Shown piece after piece: positions 24,832-31,477 of a DNA stretch of 33,032 nucleotides (positions within the stretch are counted from its first letter, which is position 1; the number at the start of each line of letters is the position of its first letter). Position numbers and translations under genes: made by a program. The DNA is taken from assembly GCA_029856085.1 (NCBI GenBank), contig JAHQWI010000114.1, forward strand, positions 1 to 33,032, in the 5' to 3' direction. This DNA comes from Promethearchaeia archaeon (GTDB taxonomy: Archaea > Asgardarchaeota > Lokiarchaeia > Sigyniarchaeales > SOKP01). The notes beneath the pieces were generated by a model. The model was not told the origin of the DNA. It was given only the letters and a program-made list of their open reading frames with translations, and made no database searches.

Positions 24832-25254
24832 TTACAAATGATTTTTGACAAATTCGATTGGAGATAAGACCTGTATTTCGAGTTTTTTAAGCATAGTTTT
24901 ATTAAATGTAATAAAATAATCAGAATTTGAATTAATAGAAGATGCTGTAATCATTGCATCAGGAAGTTTAATTCTATATTGAGCATGGATTTGAGCTGCT
25001 TTTTTAGTTATATCGATATTAACAGGTATTACGTCAAAATTTAGAATGGCGCTGTTTAAAAATCGATCAGCTTCAGTGTTTTCATTTTTCATATAAAAAC
25101 CTACAAGAACCTCAGTAAGGACAATTGTTGAGACTGAACCTTCAATATGCTTTTCTTCTATGGCATCAAGAATCTTTGTACAGAATCCGAAATCTTCTTC
25201 TTTATTTTTAATTGCAATAAATACATTAGTATCAAGGCAAACTTTCATTCCCAC
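24832..25254 (-). CDS. vapC: PIN-domain toxin (VapC), module 3
   Basis: A 140-residue PIN-domain protein. D8 (CLDTNVFIA), E48 (VLTEVLVGF) and D99 (KLPDAMITA) are in place. The fourth acidic position, usually an Asp after a TxD-type strand, appears to be Asn (ITFNKTML, N118), which occurs in some VapC proteins but may reduce activity. The frame starts at ATG 25254, overlapping the antitoxin end by 10 bp; ATG at 25248 is an alternative giving MKVCLDTN, the commonest VapC start. Confidence 0.84.
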   Translation of the reverse strand: MGMKVCLDTNVFIAIKNKEEDFGFCTKILDAIEEKHIEGSVSTIVLTEVLVGFYMKNENTEADRFLNSAILNFDVIPVNIDITKKAAQIHAQYRIKLPDAMITASSINSNSDYFITFNKTMLKKLEIQVLSPIEFVKNHL

Positions 25255-25466
25255 TCATCCCTTAATTTTCTTTGGAAATCAAGGCTCTTCTCAATCGGTT
25301 CGCTATTTATTAAAATATCGGACATTTTTTCTTGAATCCTTTCTAAAATAACCTTTTCCCCCTGAATTTTGAATATCACCGCATCACCAGGTTTAATTCC
25401 AAACTTTTCTCGAATTTCCTTAGGAATTACGATTTGACCTTTCTTACTTAACTTTCCAATATTCAT
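25245..25466 (-). CDS. vapB: AbrB-family antitoxin, VapBC module 3
   Basis: A 73-residue antitoxin. The AbrB domain is nearly consensus: KLSKKGQIVIPKEIREKFGI (5-24), then KPGDAVIFKIQGEKVILERI. The acidic/basic C-terminal helix (SLDFQRKLRDEWE) should bind the toxin. It overlaps the downstream toxin start. On this strand AAAATATTTA at 25491-25500 is a likely TATA box centred about 29 bases before the ATG, so the transcript is probably leaderless, as in module 1. TACT-TTAT-AGTA between box and start is a small palindrome that might be the operator. Confidence 0.86.
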   Translation of the reverse strand: MNIGKLSKKGQIVIPKEIREKFGIKPGDAVIFKIQGEKVILERIQEKMSDILINSEPIEKSLDFQRKLRDEWE

Positions 25467-25549
25467 ACTTTATAGTAAGAATTGTTTTGTTAAATATTTT
25501 TCCCCATCTACTAACTGCATAGTAATGTAGTCAGTCGGTCCTTTTTCAA

Positions 25550-25728
25550 TTTGTTATTTGTTTTAAGGGCAAACCTATCCAGCTATAAAAAAATTAACCC
25601 AATTCACTAAGCGAATTCATAAAACTGAATCTGTATGGCAGACTTTTGAAAGTTTTTATGGATCGAGCCAAGTTCTTGATTTAAAGGATAGTCCCTCGCT
25701 TGAATCACTCATATAAGAAATATTTTCG
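25550..25728 (+). pseudogene. Decayed 3' end of a TPR/roadblock-like gene
   Basis: Read in frame from 25552 the codons give CYLF, stop, GQTYPAIKKLTQFTKRIH, then ESVWQTFESFYGSSQVLD, then SPSLESLI, stop, EIFSG. This follows the end of the intact-frame gene at 13131-14333 (CYLFKGQTYIARQKLTKFTK, then SPQLESLITEIF) residue by residue, with two TAA stops where Lys and Thr stand in the other copy. A one-base indel seems to precede it. It lies in the 316-bp gap between VapBC module 3 and the transglutaminase-like gene and explains most of that gap. Confidence 0.75.
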
Positions 25729-25782
25729 GGGAAAAATTCACTATTGGAAAAAATTAAATAAATTCCTTATTTTTCGAATGTA

Positions 25783-26436
25783 ATGACACCTCAAAACGAA
25801 AAATTTAAGGAAACATTAAAATCTACTTTTTTTATTGATTGGAAACATCCATCAGTCTTACAAAAAGCTAAGGAGTTGACCGAAGGGATTGAAGATGATA
25901 TTAATAAGGCAATTAAACTTTTTTATTTTGTACGCGATGGTATAAGATATTCAGTTAAAGATTCTCGTTTATCTTATGATAAGAAAGAATGGAAACCGAG
26001 TTTAACTCTGGAAAAAGGATATGCATTTTGCATACCTAAGGCGATTTTGTTGGCTTCGTTAGCCAGAGCTGTCGGAATTCCTTCAAAACTTCATTTTGTT
26101 GATATTGTAAACCATATGACAAGCGACAGACTCAAAAAAAATATGGGGAGCAATCTTTTCATATTTCATGGTTTTGTTGAACTTTTTTTGAATGGGAGAT
26201 GGGTAGAAGCTAATTGTGCATTCGATAAAGAACTGTGCATAAGAAAAAATTTTCCGTGGGTTGATTTTGACGGGGTAAAGGATGGACTTTTTGCTAGCAC
26301 AAATAATGATGGAGAACCATTTGTAGAATACATCAAGGATCGAGGGGTTTACAATGATGCACCTCATCAAGAAATAATGCAGACATGGGCTATAGAGTAT
26401 CCCAACCGTTATGAAAAAAGTGGTAAACCGATATAA
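25783..26436 (+). CDS. Transglutaminase-like (papain-fold) protein
   Basis: A 217-residue protein of the bacterial/archaeal transglutaminase-core family. The catalytic triad is readable as C83 (KGYAFCIPKAILLASLARAV, residues 78-97), H129 (IFHGFVELF) and D148 (ANCAFDKE). Residues 41-60 (NKAIKLFYFVRDGIRYSVKD) are the conserved lead-in helix. Archaeal relatives are thought to be proteases or amidases rather than crosslinkers; the substrate is unknown. It lacks a signal peptide or membrane segment, so it is cytoplasmic. The start is ATG 25783. No operon partner: the next gene starts 134 bases later behind its own TATA box. Confidence 0.82.
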   Translation: MTPQNEKFKETLKSTFFIDWKHPSVLQKAKELTEGIEDDINKAIKLFYFVRDGIRYSVKDSRLSYDKKEWKPSLTLEKGYAFCIPKAILLASLARAVGIPSKLHFVDIVNHMTSDRLKKNMGSNLFIFHGFVELFLNGRWVEANCAFDKELCIRKNFPWVDFDGVKDGLFASTNNDGEPFVEYIKDRGVYNDAPHQEIMQTWAIEYPNRYEKSGKPI

Positions 26437-26523
26437 GGCTAAAATTTTAATAACTAATTTTAAAACTGGTGTTATAGCAGTTTCAAGAATCTTAGATTAT
26501 TTTGGAAGAGAAAAAGGGAAAAA

Positions 26524-26530
26524 TATATAA
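26524..26530 (+). promoter_or_regulatory. TATA box of the CDF fusion gene
   Basis: TATATAA behind a purine-rich AGGGAAAAA, 40 bases before the ATG at 26570, fits an archaeal BRE/TATA promoter with a short leader. Confidence 0.4.
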
Positions 26531-26569
26531 TTTTAAAAAGAAAATGTAATGATACATATATAGAACACG

Positions 26570-27970
26570 ATGCCGCTTTCAGATCTAAAATCTAAATACT
26601 CAAGGAAAGAACTTCGACGTGGACCTGCTCGTAATGGAAAAGTTGCTATGGGTAAATATTTTGGGCGAGATCATGGACCTCATACTGATTATTTTTATGG
26701 TTTCCTTGGTTTGATTTATGATGGCGTAAGTAATCTGGATACACTTAAGAGTAAAATGCGTATTTTTTTCATATCGTCTACAAGACAATTAGTAGTTGAA
26801 GAAACTGATGTAGAAGAATACCTCCAAGTTGCTAAAAGAAATAAATTAGTAAATATCAACGAGGATGGAACTATCAGTCTTACAAAAAAAGGAAGTAAGC
26901 TAACAGAATCATGTTATTATACTAATTCCCATACTTCATATTGGATGAGCATATTTTTCTCTGAAAAAACGGTTATGCTTGGGACTGCTCTATTTTTAAT
27001 AGTCTTATCGTCCTTAAAAATAATCTTGGGACTCCAATTAGCCTCCCAAGGTATGATAACTGAAGGTTTTGAAAATTTAACTGATATAATCAAAATTGGG
27101 ATTATAGGTGTTTTAAGTTTAAAATTAAAAAAGGATAAACTTGCGAGTTTGATTATTATCTTTCTAATGATGATAACTGGAGGTGTTATGGTTTGGTCAG
27201 GAATAGAGGCTTTATTCGATCAAACTCCAATTACTCCAACTGTACAATCATATCTATTAGGATTTGGTTCAATGGGAGTAAATGGTGGGCTAATGTTTCT
27301 CAAAGGAATTGTAGGTAGAAATTCAGGGAATCTGTCTATCTTGAGTGATTCAAAAGATTCAGAATTAAATGTAAAAATATCATTAGGTGTGATTATTGGG
27401 CTAACATTTGCAATATTTAAGTATTATTTTGTTGATGCTATTGTAGCGATTATTATCGCAATAATCATTTTTAAAGAAGGAATTGAAATCTTATATAAAT
27501 TATTAGAAAAAAAAGAGGATTTTGATATTACTGAGATTAGAGTTGCCGGAGATAACATTTATTATAATCGTCTAACTGTATATATATTTGCAAGTATAAG
27601 GCGTGAGAGTCTCACTCGTTCAAAACTCTTAGAAAATTTTGAATCGGGACTTGAGCTTGGTCGTCTTTATTACCAAGGATTTGCTGATTTTTTCTATAAT
27701 GATTTAGGGAAGAAAATTGCTGAAAAACATCTTAATAAGCTTATTAAGGATAAATATATTGAGGAAATGAATGGAGAGTTAAATCTTACACCTAAAGGGT
27801 TAAAATCTTTTTATGAAGCAAAAGCCAGAGAATTTCATTTCCGAGCTAAAAGAGTATATGAAGGTGTGAATATTAATAGAGGTCAGATATACTGTATTGC
27901 ATTTCTGATTATTCTTGTTTTATTAATAGTTTTTGCTAACAATATTAATACTTGGTTGAATAGTTTCTAA
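26570..27970 (+). CDS. Winged-helix-like/CDF cation-transporter-like fusion membrane protein
   Basis: A 466-residue protein of unusual architecture. Residues 38-112 look like a winged helix (YGFLGLIYDGV helix, then EYLQVAKRNKLVNINEDGTI and SLTKKGSKL wing). Residues 136-310 hold six predicted membrane helices in the pattern of the cation diffusion facilitator family. A second winged-helix-like domain covers about 335-420 (TVYIFASIRRESLTRSKLLE, then LIKDKYIEEMNGELNLTPKG), and a seventh helix about 438-457 anchors the end. The CDF metal positions would be E168/D172 (TEGFENLTD) and D263/N267 (SDSKDSELN), all oxygen ligands, unlike the His/Asp site of zinc carriers. It may be a membrane-bound metal-responsive regulator or a transporter with sensor domains. 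Transport and DNA binding are both unproven. Confidence 0.65.
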   Translation: MPLSDLKSKYSRKELRRGPARNGKVAMGKYFGRDHGPHTDYFYGFLGLIYDGVSNLDTLKSKMRIFFISSTRQLVVEETDVEEYLQVAKRNKLVNINEDGTISLTKKGSKLTESCYYTNSHTSYWMSIFFSEKTVMLGTALFLIVLSSLKIILGLQLASQGMITEGFENLTDIIKIGIIGVLSLKLKKDKLASLIIIFLMMITGGVMVWSGIEALFDQTPITPTVQSYLLGFGSMGVNGGLMFLKGIVGRNSGNLSILSDSKDSELNVKISLGVIIGLTFAIFKYYFVDAIVAIIIAIIIFKEGIEILYKLLEKKEDFDITEIRVAGDNIYYNRLTVYIFASIRRESLTRSKLLENFESGLELGRLYYQGFADFFYNDLGKKIAEKHLNKLIKDKYIEEMNGELNLTPKGLKSFYEAKAREFHFRAKRVYEGVNINRGQIYCIAFLIILVLLIVFANNINTWLNSF

Positions 27971-27980
27971 AAAGGTGTAA

Positions 27981-27998
27981 ATTAGGTGTATTCCTAAT
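27981..27998 (+). terminator. Hairpin after the CDF fusion gene
   Basis: ATTAGG and CCTAAT pair across TGTATT, 11 bases after the stop, followed by the T-rich AATTTTCTTAATTTT. A plausible terminator before the tandem oxidase genes. Confidence 0.35.
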
Positions 27999-28113
27999 GA
28001 TCTCAATTTTCTTAATTTTGACTACATGGAAGGATTTAATCGAAAAAGTAACTTTTATTAATTTCTCAAGTGTAATTCTTCTTAATTGATTTTAAAATAA
28101 ATGGCAAAAAAAA

Positions 28114-29640
28114 ATGTCAAAAGTTAAAAATGCTTATAAAGAGATTGAAAATATAATTGGAGATGATTATATAAGCGATGCTGATTTCATGAAAGCTGCA
28201 TATTCGAGAAACGTTGATCCTGCATTTCCTGATAGATGGGCGGATATGATCGTTAGGCCAGAAAACACAGAGGAAGTCTCTGAAATCGTGAAAATTGCTA
28301 ATAAATATAAAATCCACATGGTTCCTAGGGGTGGAGGGGCTGATTTAGTAGGAGGATCGGTTTCAGAAGGAGGCATCTTAATCGACCTTACACGAATGAA
28401 CAAAATCCTAGAAATTAATGAAGATGATTATTACTATATAGTTGAGTGCGGTGTTACATGGGGGGCATTATTATCCGAATTACATCCAAGAGGTTTAACT
28501 TCTGGTATTACTGGGCCTGGAAGTGGGTTTGCAGCAACAATTGGAGGCGGTCTTTCAAATAGTACAGCCGGAGGAGGCTCAACAAAATATGGATTAGTTC
28601 CAGATGTATGTCTGGGGGTTGAAGTAGTACTTCCAAATCCTCAAGGGACGATAGTGAGAACAGGTTCCGCAGCAAATCAATATGCCACACCATTCTGTAG
28701 ATATGGTGTTGCTCCAGATTTCACAGGATTATTCATGGGGGACGTTGGGACTATGGGAATTAAGACTAAAGCATTTATGAGACTCTTTCCAGATCCTCCA
28801 TATAAAGCATCTCGGATGTATGTGTTTAACAAAAATAATTATAGTAAAGTATTTGAGAAAGCTCATAAACTGCGGAAAGAAGTAAATGATGGATTGCTTG
28901 GCCTAAGCGTATTACCACTTGAAATTACAATGATGATGGCTGCTCGAATGGCAACAGGACCTAAAAGACCACGAGTAAGAGGCCCACTGTGCGCAATTTC
29001 ATTGGAAGCTACAGATCAACGAATTTTAGACGTATACATTGAAAAAGTTGATGAAATTATGACAAAAGACGAGACTACTCGCCCTTTTAATTTTCAGGAA
29101 ATTGATCCAACTATGGAAAGACCCGACACATGGCAGTATAACTTAGAAGCAAGTTTTAACTATTTTCATAACATGATTTCAGTTGCCCCTCCTAAAGTCA
29201 CCTGCACCACATGCCACAAAGTACCAATGTCAGGTTTACCTGAACTATCAAAAAAAGCCCAACAATTTGATATAGACCATAATAAAACTTATCCCCCTGG
29301 AACTATGGCTATTTGGGCTGGCGTAATAGCTTTTATGCCTAATGGAAATTGTATTTTTGTTGGAGGCTTTAATGCTGATAATGTAGAAGAAAAACGTCAA
29401 CTTTCAATGAATCTCTGGCATAAGAAAATTAGATACCAAGTTAAATATGGGGCAGCACATTATTGGCTTGGTGAATCTATCTCACAATCTATTACGGAAG
29501 CAGGAGCTTTTACAAAAAATTTCGAGCAATTTTTTAGAGATATGAAGAAGGCAGTTGATCCTAATTTTCTACTTAGCCCAAATAAGTTCCATCTTCACAC
29601 TTACGATTCAAAGTTCGCAGATTATTATGTAGAAGAATAG
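28114..29640 (+). CDS. FAD-linked oxidase/dehydrogenase, GlcD/VAO-PCMH type (paralogue 2)
   Basis: A 508-residue paralogue of the oxidase at 22412. FAD segments are VPRGGGADLVGGS, GPGSGFAATIGGGLSN and TGLFMGDVGTMGIK. It differs from paralogues 1 and 4 by SNSTAGGGSTKYGL instead of SNATVGFSSTKYGL in the FAD domain, and by its own middle domain (ARMATGPKRPRVRGPLCAIS). CTTCHKVPMS is kept. The C-terminus DPNFLLSPNKF is shared. The start ATG at 28114 sits inside a second short frame from ATG 28101 (MAKKNVKS), in another phase. It is the first of three tandem copies on the plus strand, suggesting duplication for related hydroxy-acid substrates. An oligo-T terminator follows, so it may be transcribed alone. 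Confidence 0.86.
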   Translation: MSKVKNAYKEIENIIGDDYISDADFMKAAYSRNVDPAFPDRWADMIVRPENTEEVSEIVKIANKYKIHMVPRGGGADLVGGSVSEGGILIDLTRMNKILEINEDDYYYIVECGVTWGALLSELHPRGLTSGITGPGSGFAATIGGGLSNSTAGGGSTKYGLVPDVCLGVEVVLPNPQGTIVRTGSAANQYATPFCRYGVAPDFTGLFMGDVGTMGIKTKAFMRLFPDPPYKASRMYVFNKNNYSKVFEKAHKLRKEVNDGLLGLSVLPLEITMMMAARMATGPKRPRVRGPLCAISLEATDQRILDVYIEKVDEIMTKDETTRPFNFQEIDPTMERPDTWQYNLEASFNYFHNMISVAPPKVTCTTCHKVPMSGLPELSKKAQQFDIDHNKTYPPGTMAIWAGVIAFMPNGNCIFVGGFNADNVEEKRQLSMNLWHKKIRYQVKYGAAHYWLGESISQSITEAGAFTKNFEQFFRDMKKAVDPNFLLSPNKFHLHTYDSKFADYYVEE

Positions 29641-29660
29641 GATTAAGTGTAATAAACATA

Positions 29661-29681
29661 TTTTTTCTTTTTGTTTTTTTA
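29661..29681 (+). terminator. Oligo-T terminator after FAD oxidase 2
   Basis: TTTTTTCTTTTTGTTTTTTT, three T-runs in a row about 20 bases after the stop codon, a typical archaeal termination signal. Confidence 0.5.
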
Positions 29682-29692
29682 AAATATCAAAT

Positions 29693-29755
29693 TTTACACA
29701 TACAGTGATAGGGGCTAGAGATGCAACCTTACTAGCCTCAATGAAGAAGTTATAA
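29693..29755 (+). pseudogene. Remnant of a vapC gene
   Basis: The codons read FTHTVIGARDATLLASMKKL and then TAA. The DNA differs at about four positions from 24675-24734 in the vapC gene of module 2, and it includes the third catalytic Asp motif (GARDAT). Neither the start of a toxin nor an antitoxin is present. It is a recent, truncated copy stranded between two FAD oxidase genes. Confidence 0.8.
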
Positions 29756-29762
29756 ACTATTT

Positions 29763-29833
29763 AAGAATAATTATTAAATTTGATTCAACATTAATAGAAA
29801 ATCAATTGATATCAACAAAAAAAATGTGATAAA
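29763..29833 (+). promoter_or_regulatory. Promoter region shared by FAD oxidases 3 and 4 (copy 3)
   Basis: Starts AAGAATAATTATTAAATTTG and is followed by GATTCAACATT and AAATCAATT. It matches 31416-31477 closely. TATTAAATT is the likely TATA element. The shared sequence runs on into the coding region. Confidence 0.5.
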
Positions 29834-31315
29834 ATGTCAAAAGTGAAAGAAGCATATAGTGAGATTGAAGATGTTGTTGGAGAAGACTTTGTAACTGATA
29901 AAGATTTCATGAAGGCAGCGTATTCAAGAAATGTTGATCCCGCATTTCCAGATAGATGGGCAGATATAATTGTAAAACCAGAGACTACTGAGGAAGTATC
30001 TGAGATTGTAAAAATTGCTAATAGATACAAAATGCGTATGGTTCCTAGAGGAGGTGGTGCTGACCTTGTAGGAGGGAGTGTTACAGAGGAAGGGATTTTA
30101 ATTGATATGACTCGAATGAATAAGCTTGAGGAGTTTAACAAAGATGACTATTATATCGTAGTTGGAGTAGGAATTACCTGGGGAGATTTACTTTCTCAAT
30201 TACACCCGGCAGGATACACGACTGGTACTGTTGGTCCTGGAAGTGGATTCGCTGCCACCATTGGTGGGGGTCTATCAAATAGTACAGCCGGAGGAGGGTC
30301 AACTAAATACGGTCTCGTTCCTGATATTTGCTTAGGAGTTGAGGTAGTGCTTCCCAATCCTGAAGGGACGATCATTAGAACTGGTTCTGCTGCGAACAAG
30401 TACGCGAAGCCTTTTTGCCGTTACGGCGTATCACCTGACTTCACAGGCCTGTTTATGGGCGACGTGGGGACTTTAGGGATAAAATGCAAAGCATTTTTAA
30501 GAATATTTCGTGATCAGCCCTATAAAGCCAATCGAGTTTTTATCCTTAAAGAGTATGATTATAATATAGTCTTTAAGTTAGCTAAAAAAATTAGATACGA
30601 AATTCCTGATGGCCTGCGCGATCTTAGCGCGTTTCCACCATTTTATTTCGCGCAATTTAAAATCCCGAATACTAAAGGGCCAGGGGTATCAGTTACACTC
30701 GAGGCAATGGAAATGGAGATCCTTGATATATACATTAAAAAACTTGAAGAAATCATGAAAGAAGACACAGTTATGATGCCTGCAGCTCCAGGTGCCAACT
30801 GGAACTATAATTTGCAGGGTAGTTTTCAATACTTTCAAGCTGGAATTTCACCGGTCCCATCGAGAATTGCTATGGCAACATGTCATAAAATCCCAATCTC
30901 AACTTTAGGTCACGTTCATGATGAGAATGTCGAGTGGAATAATAGGCATGCAAACGATGTCCCCGGTTCAGTGATGCCAGGAGTATTTGAAGCTACTCAA
31001 TACTTCTTACCCAATGGAAATATGGTTGTGTTAGGAGGTGTAGCAGGTGAAAATACGGATGAGTGGCGGGAGAAGAATATGAAGCTATGGCATTCAAAAG
31101 TTAGAACGCAAACGCGATACGGTGGAGCACACTATTGGTTAGGGGAGTCCATTTCTCAGTCAGTTACTGAAGCTGGAGCTTTTTCACCGGAATATGAGCA
31201 ATTCTTTAGGGATATGAAGAAAACAGTTGATCCTAATTTTTTACTTAGCCCAAATAAGTTCCATCTTCACACTTACGATTCGAAATTTAAAGATTATTAT
31301 GTAGAACCAGATTAA
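29834..31315 (+). CDS. FAD-linked oxidase/dehydrogenase, GlcD/VAO-PCMH type (paralogue 3)
   Basis: A 493-residue, most divergent copy. FAD segments are VPRGGGADLVGGS, GPGSGFAATIGGGLSN and TGLFMGDVGTLGIK. The middle domain is shorter than in the other copies (about 20 residues missing around DLSAFPPFYFAQFKIPNTKG). The CxxCH of the sister proteins is reduced to AMATCHKIPIS, keeping only the second Cys and the His. The C-terminus DPNFLLSPNKF is shared with copy 2. The start is ATG at 29834; a GTG at 29826, which would correspond to the start of copy 4, is out of frame because one A is missing. Its first ~100 coding bases and its promoter are nearly the same as in copy 4. Substrate specificity probably differs from copies 1 and 4. 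Confidence 0.86.
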   Translation: MSKVKEAYSEIEDVVGEDFVTDKDFMKAAYSRNVDPAFPDRWADIIVKPETTEEVSEIVKIANRYKMRMVPRGGGADLVGGSVTEEGILIDMTRMNKLEEFNKDDYYIVVGVGITWGDLLSQLHPAGYTTGTVGPGSGFAATIGGGLSNSTAGGGSTKYGLVPDICLGVEVVLPNPEGTIIRTGSAANKYAKPFCRYGVSPDFTGLFMGDVGTLGIKCKAFLRIFRDQPYKANRVFILKEYDYNIVFKLAKKIRYEIPDGLRDLSAFPPFYFAQFKIPNTKGPGVSVTLEAMEMEILDIYIKKLEEIMKEDTVMMPAAPGANWNYNLQGSFQYFQAGISPVPSRIAMATCHKIPISTLGHVHDENVEWNNRHANDVPGSVMPGVFEATQYFLPNGNMVVLGGVAGENTDEWREKNMKLWHSKVRTQTRYGGAHYWLGESISQSVTEAGAFSPEYEQFFRDMKKTVDPNFLLSPNKFHLHTYDSKFKDYYVEPD

Positions 31316-31319
31316 ACAA

Positions 31320-31356
31320 ACCAATTATTTTCTATCTATTCTTTTTATTTTTTAAC
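31320..31356 (+). terminator. T-rich terminator after FAD oxidase 3
   Basis: CCAATTATTTTCTATCTATTCTTTTTATTTTTTAACAA follows the stop within five bases; the T-runs fit archaeal termination. Confidence 0.4.
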
Positions 31357-31415
31357 AATTGTTATTCAACTTATTATCATATATCGCAAAAGAAGTTGAA
31401 TAAGGAAAACTAAAT

Positions 31416-31477
31416 AAGAATAACTATTAAATTAGATTCAACATTTAAAAAAAATCAATTAACATTAATATAAAATA
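31416..31477 (+). promoter_or_regulatory. Promoter region shared by FAD oxidases 3 and 4 (copy 4)
   Basis: Starts AAGAATAACTATTAAATTAG and continues with GATTCAACATT and AAATCAATT; a close match to 29763-29833. Likely TATA element TATTAAATT at about 31425. Confidence 0.5.
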
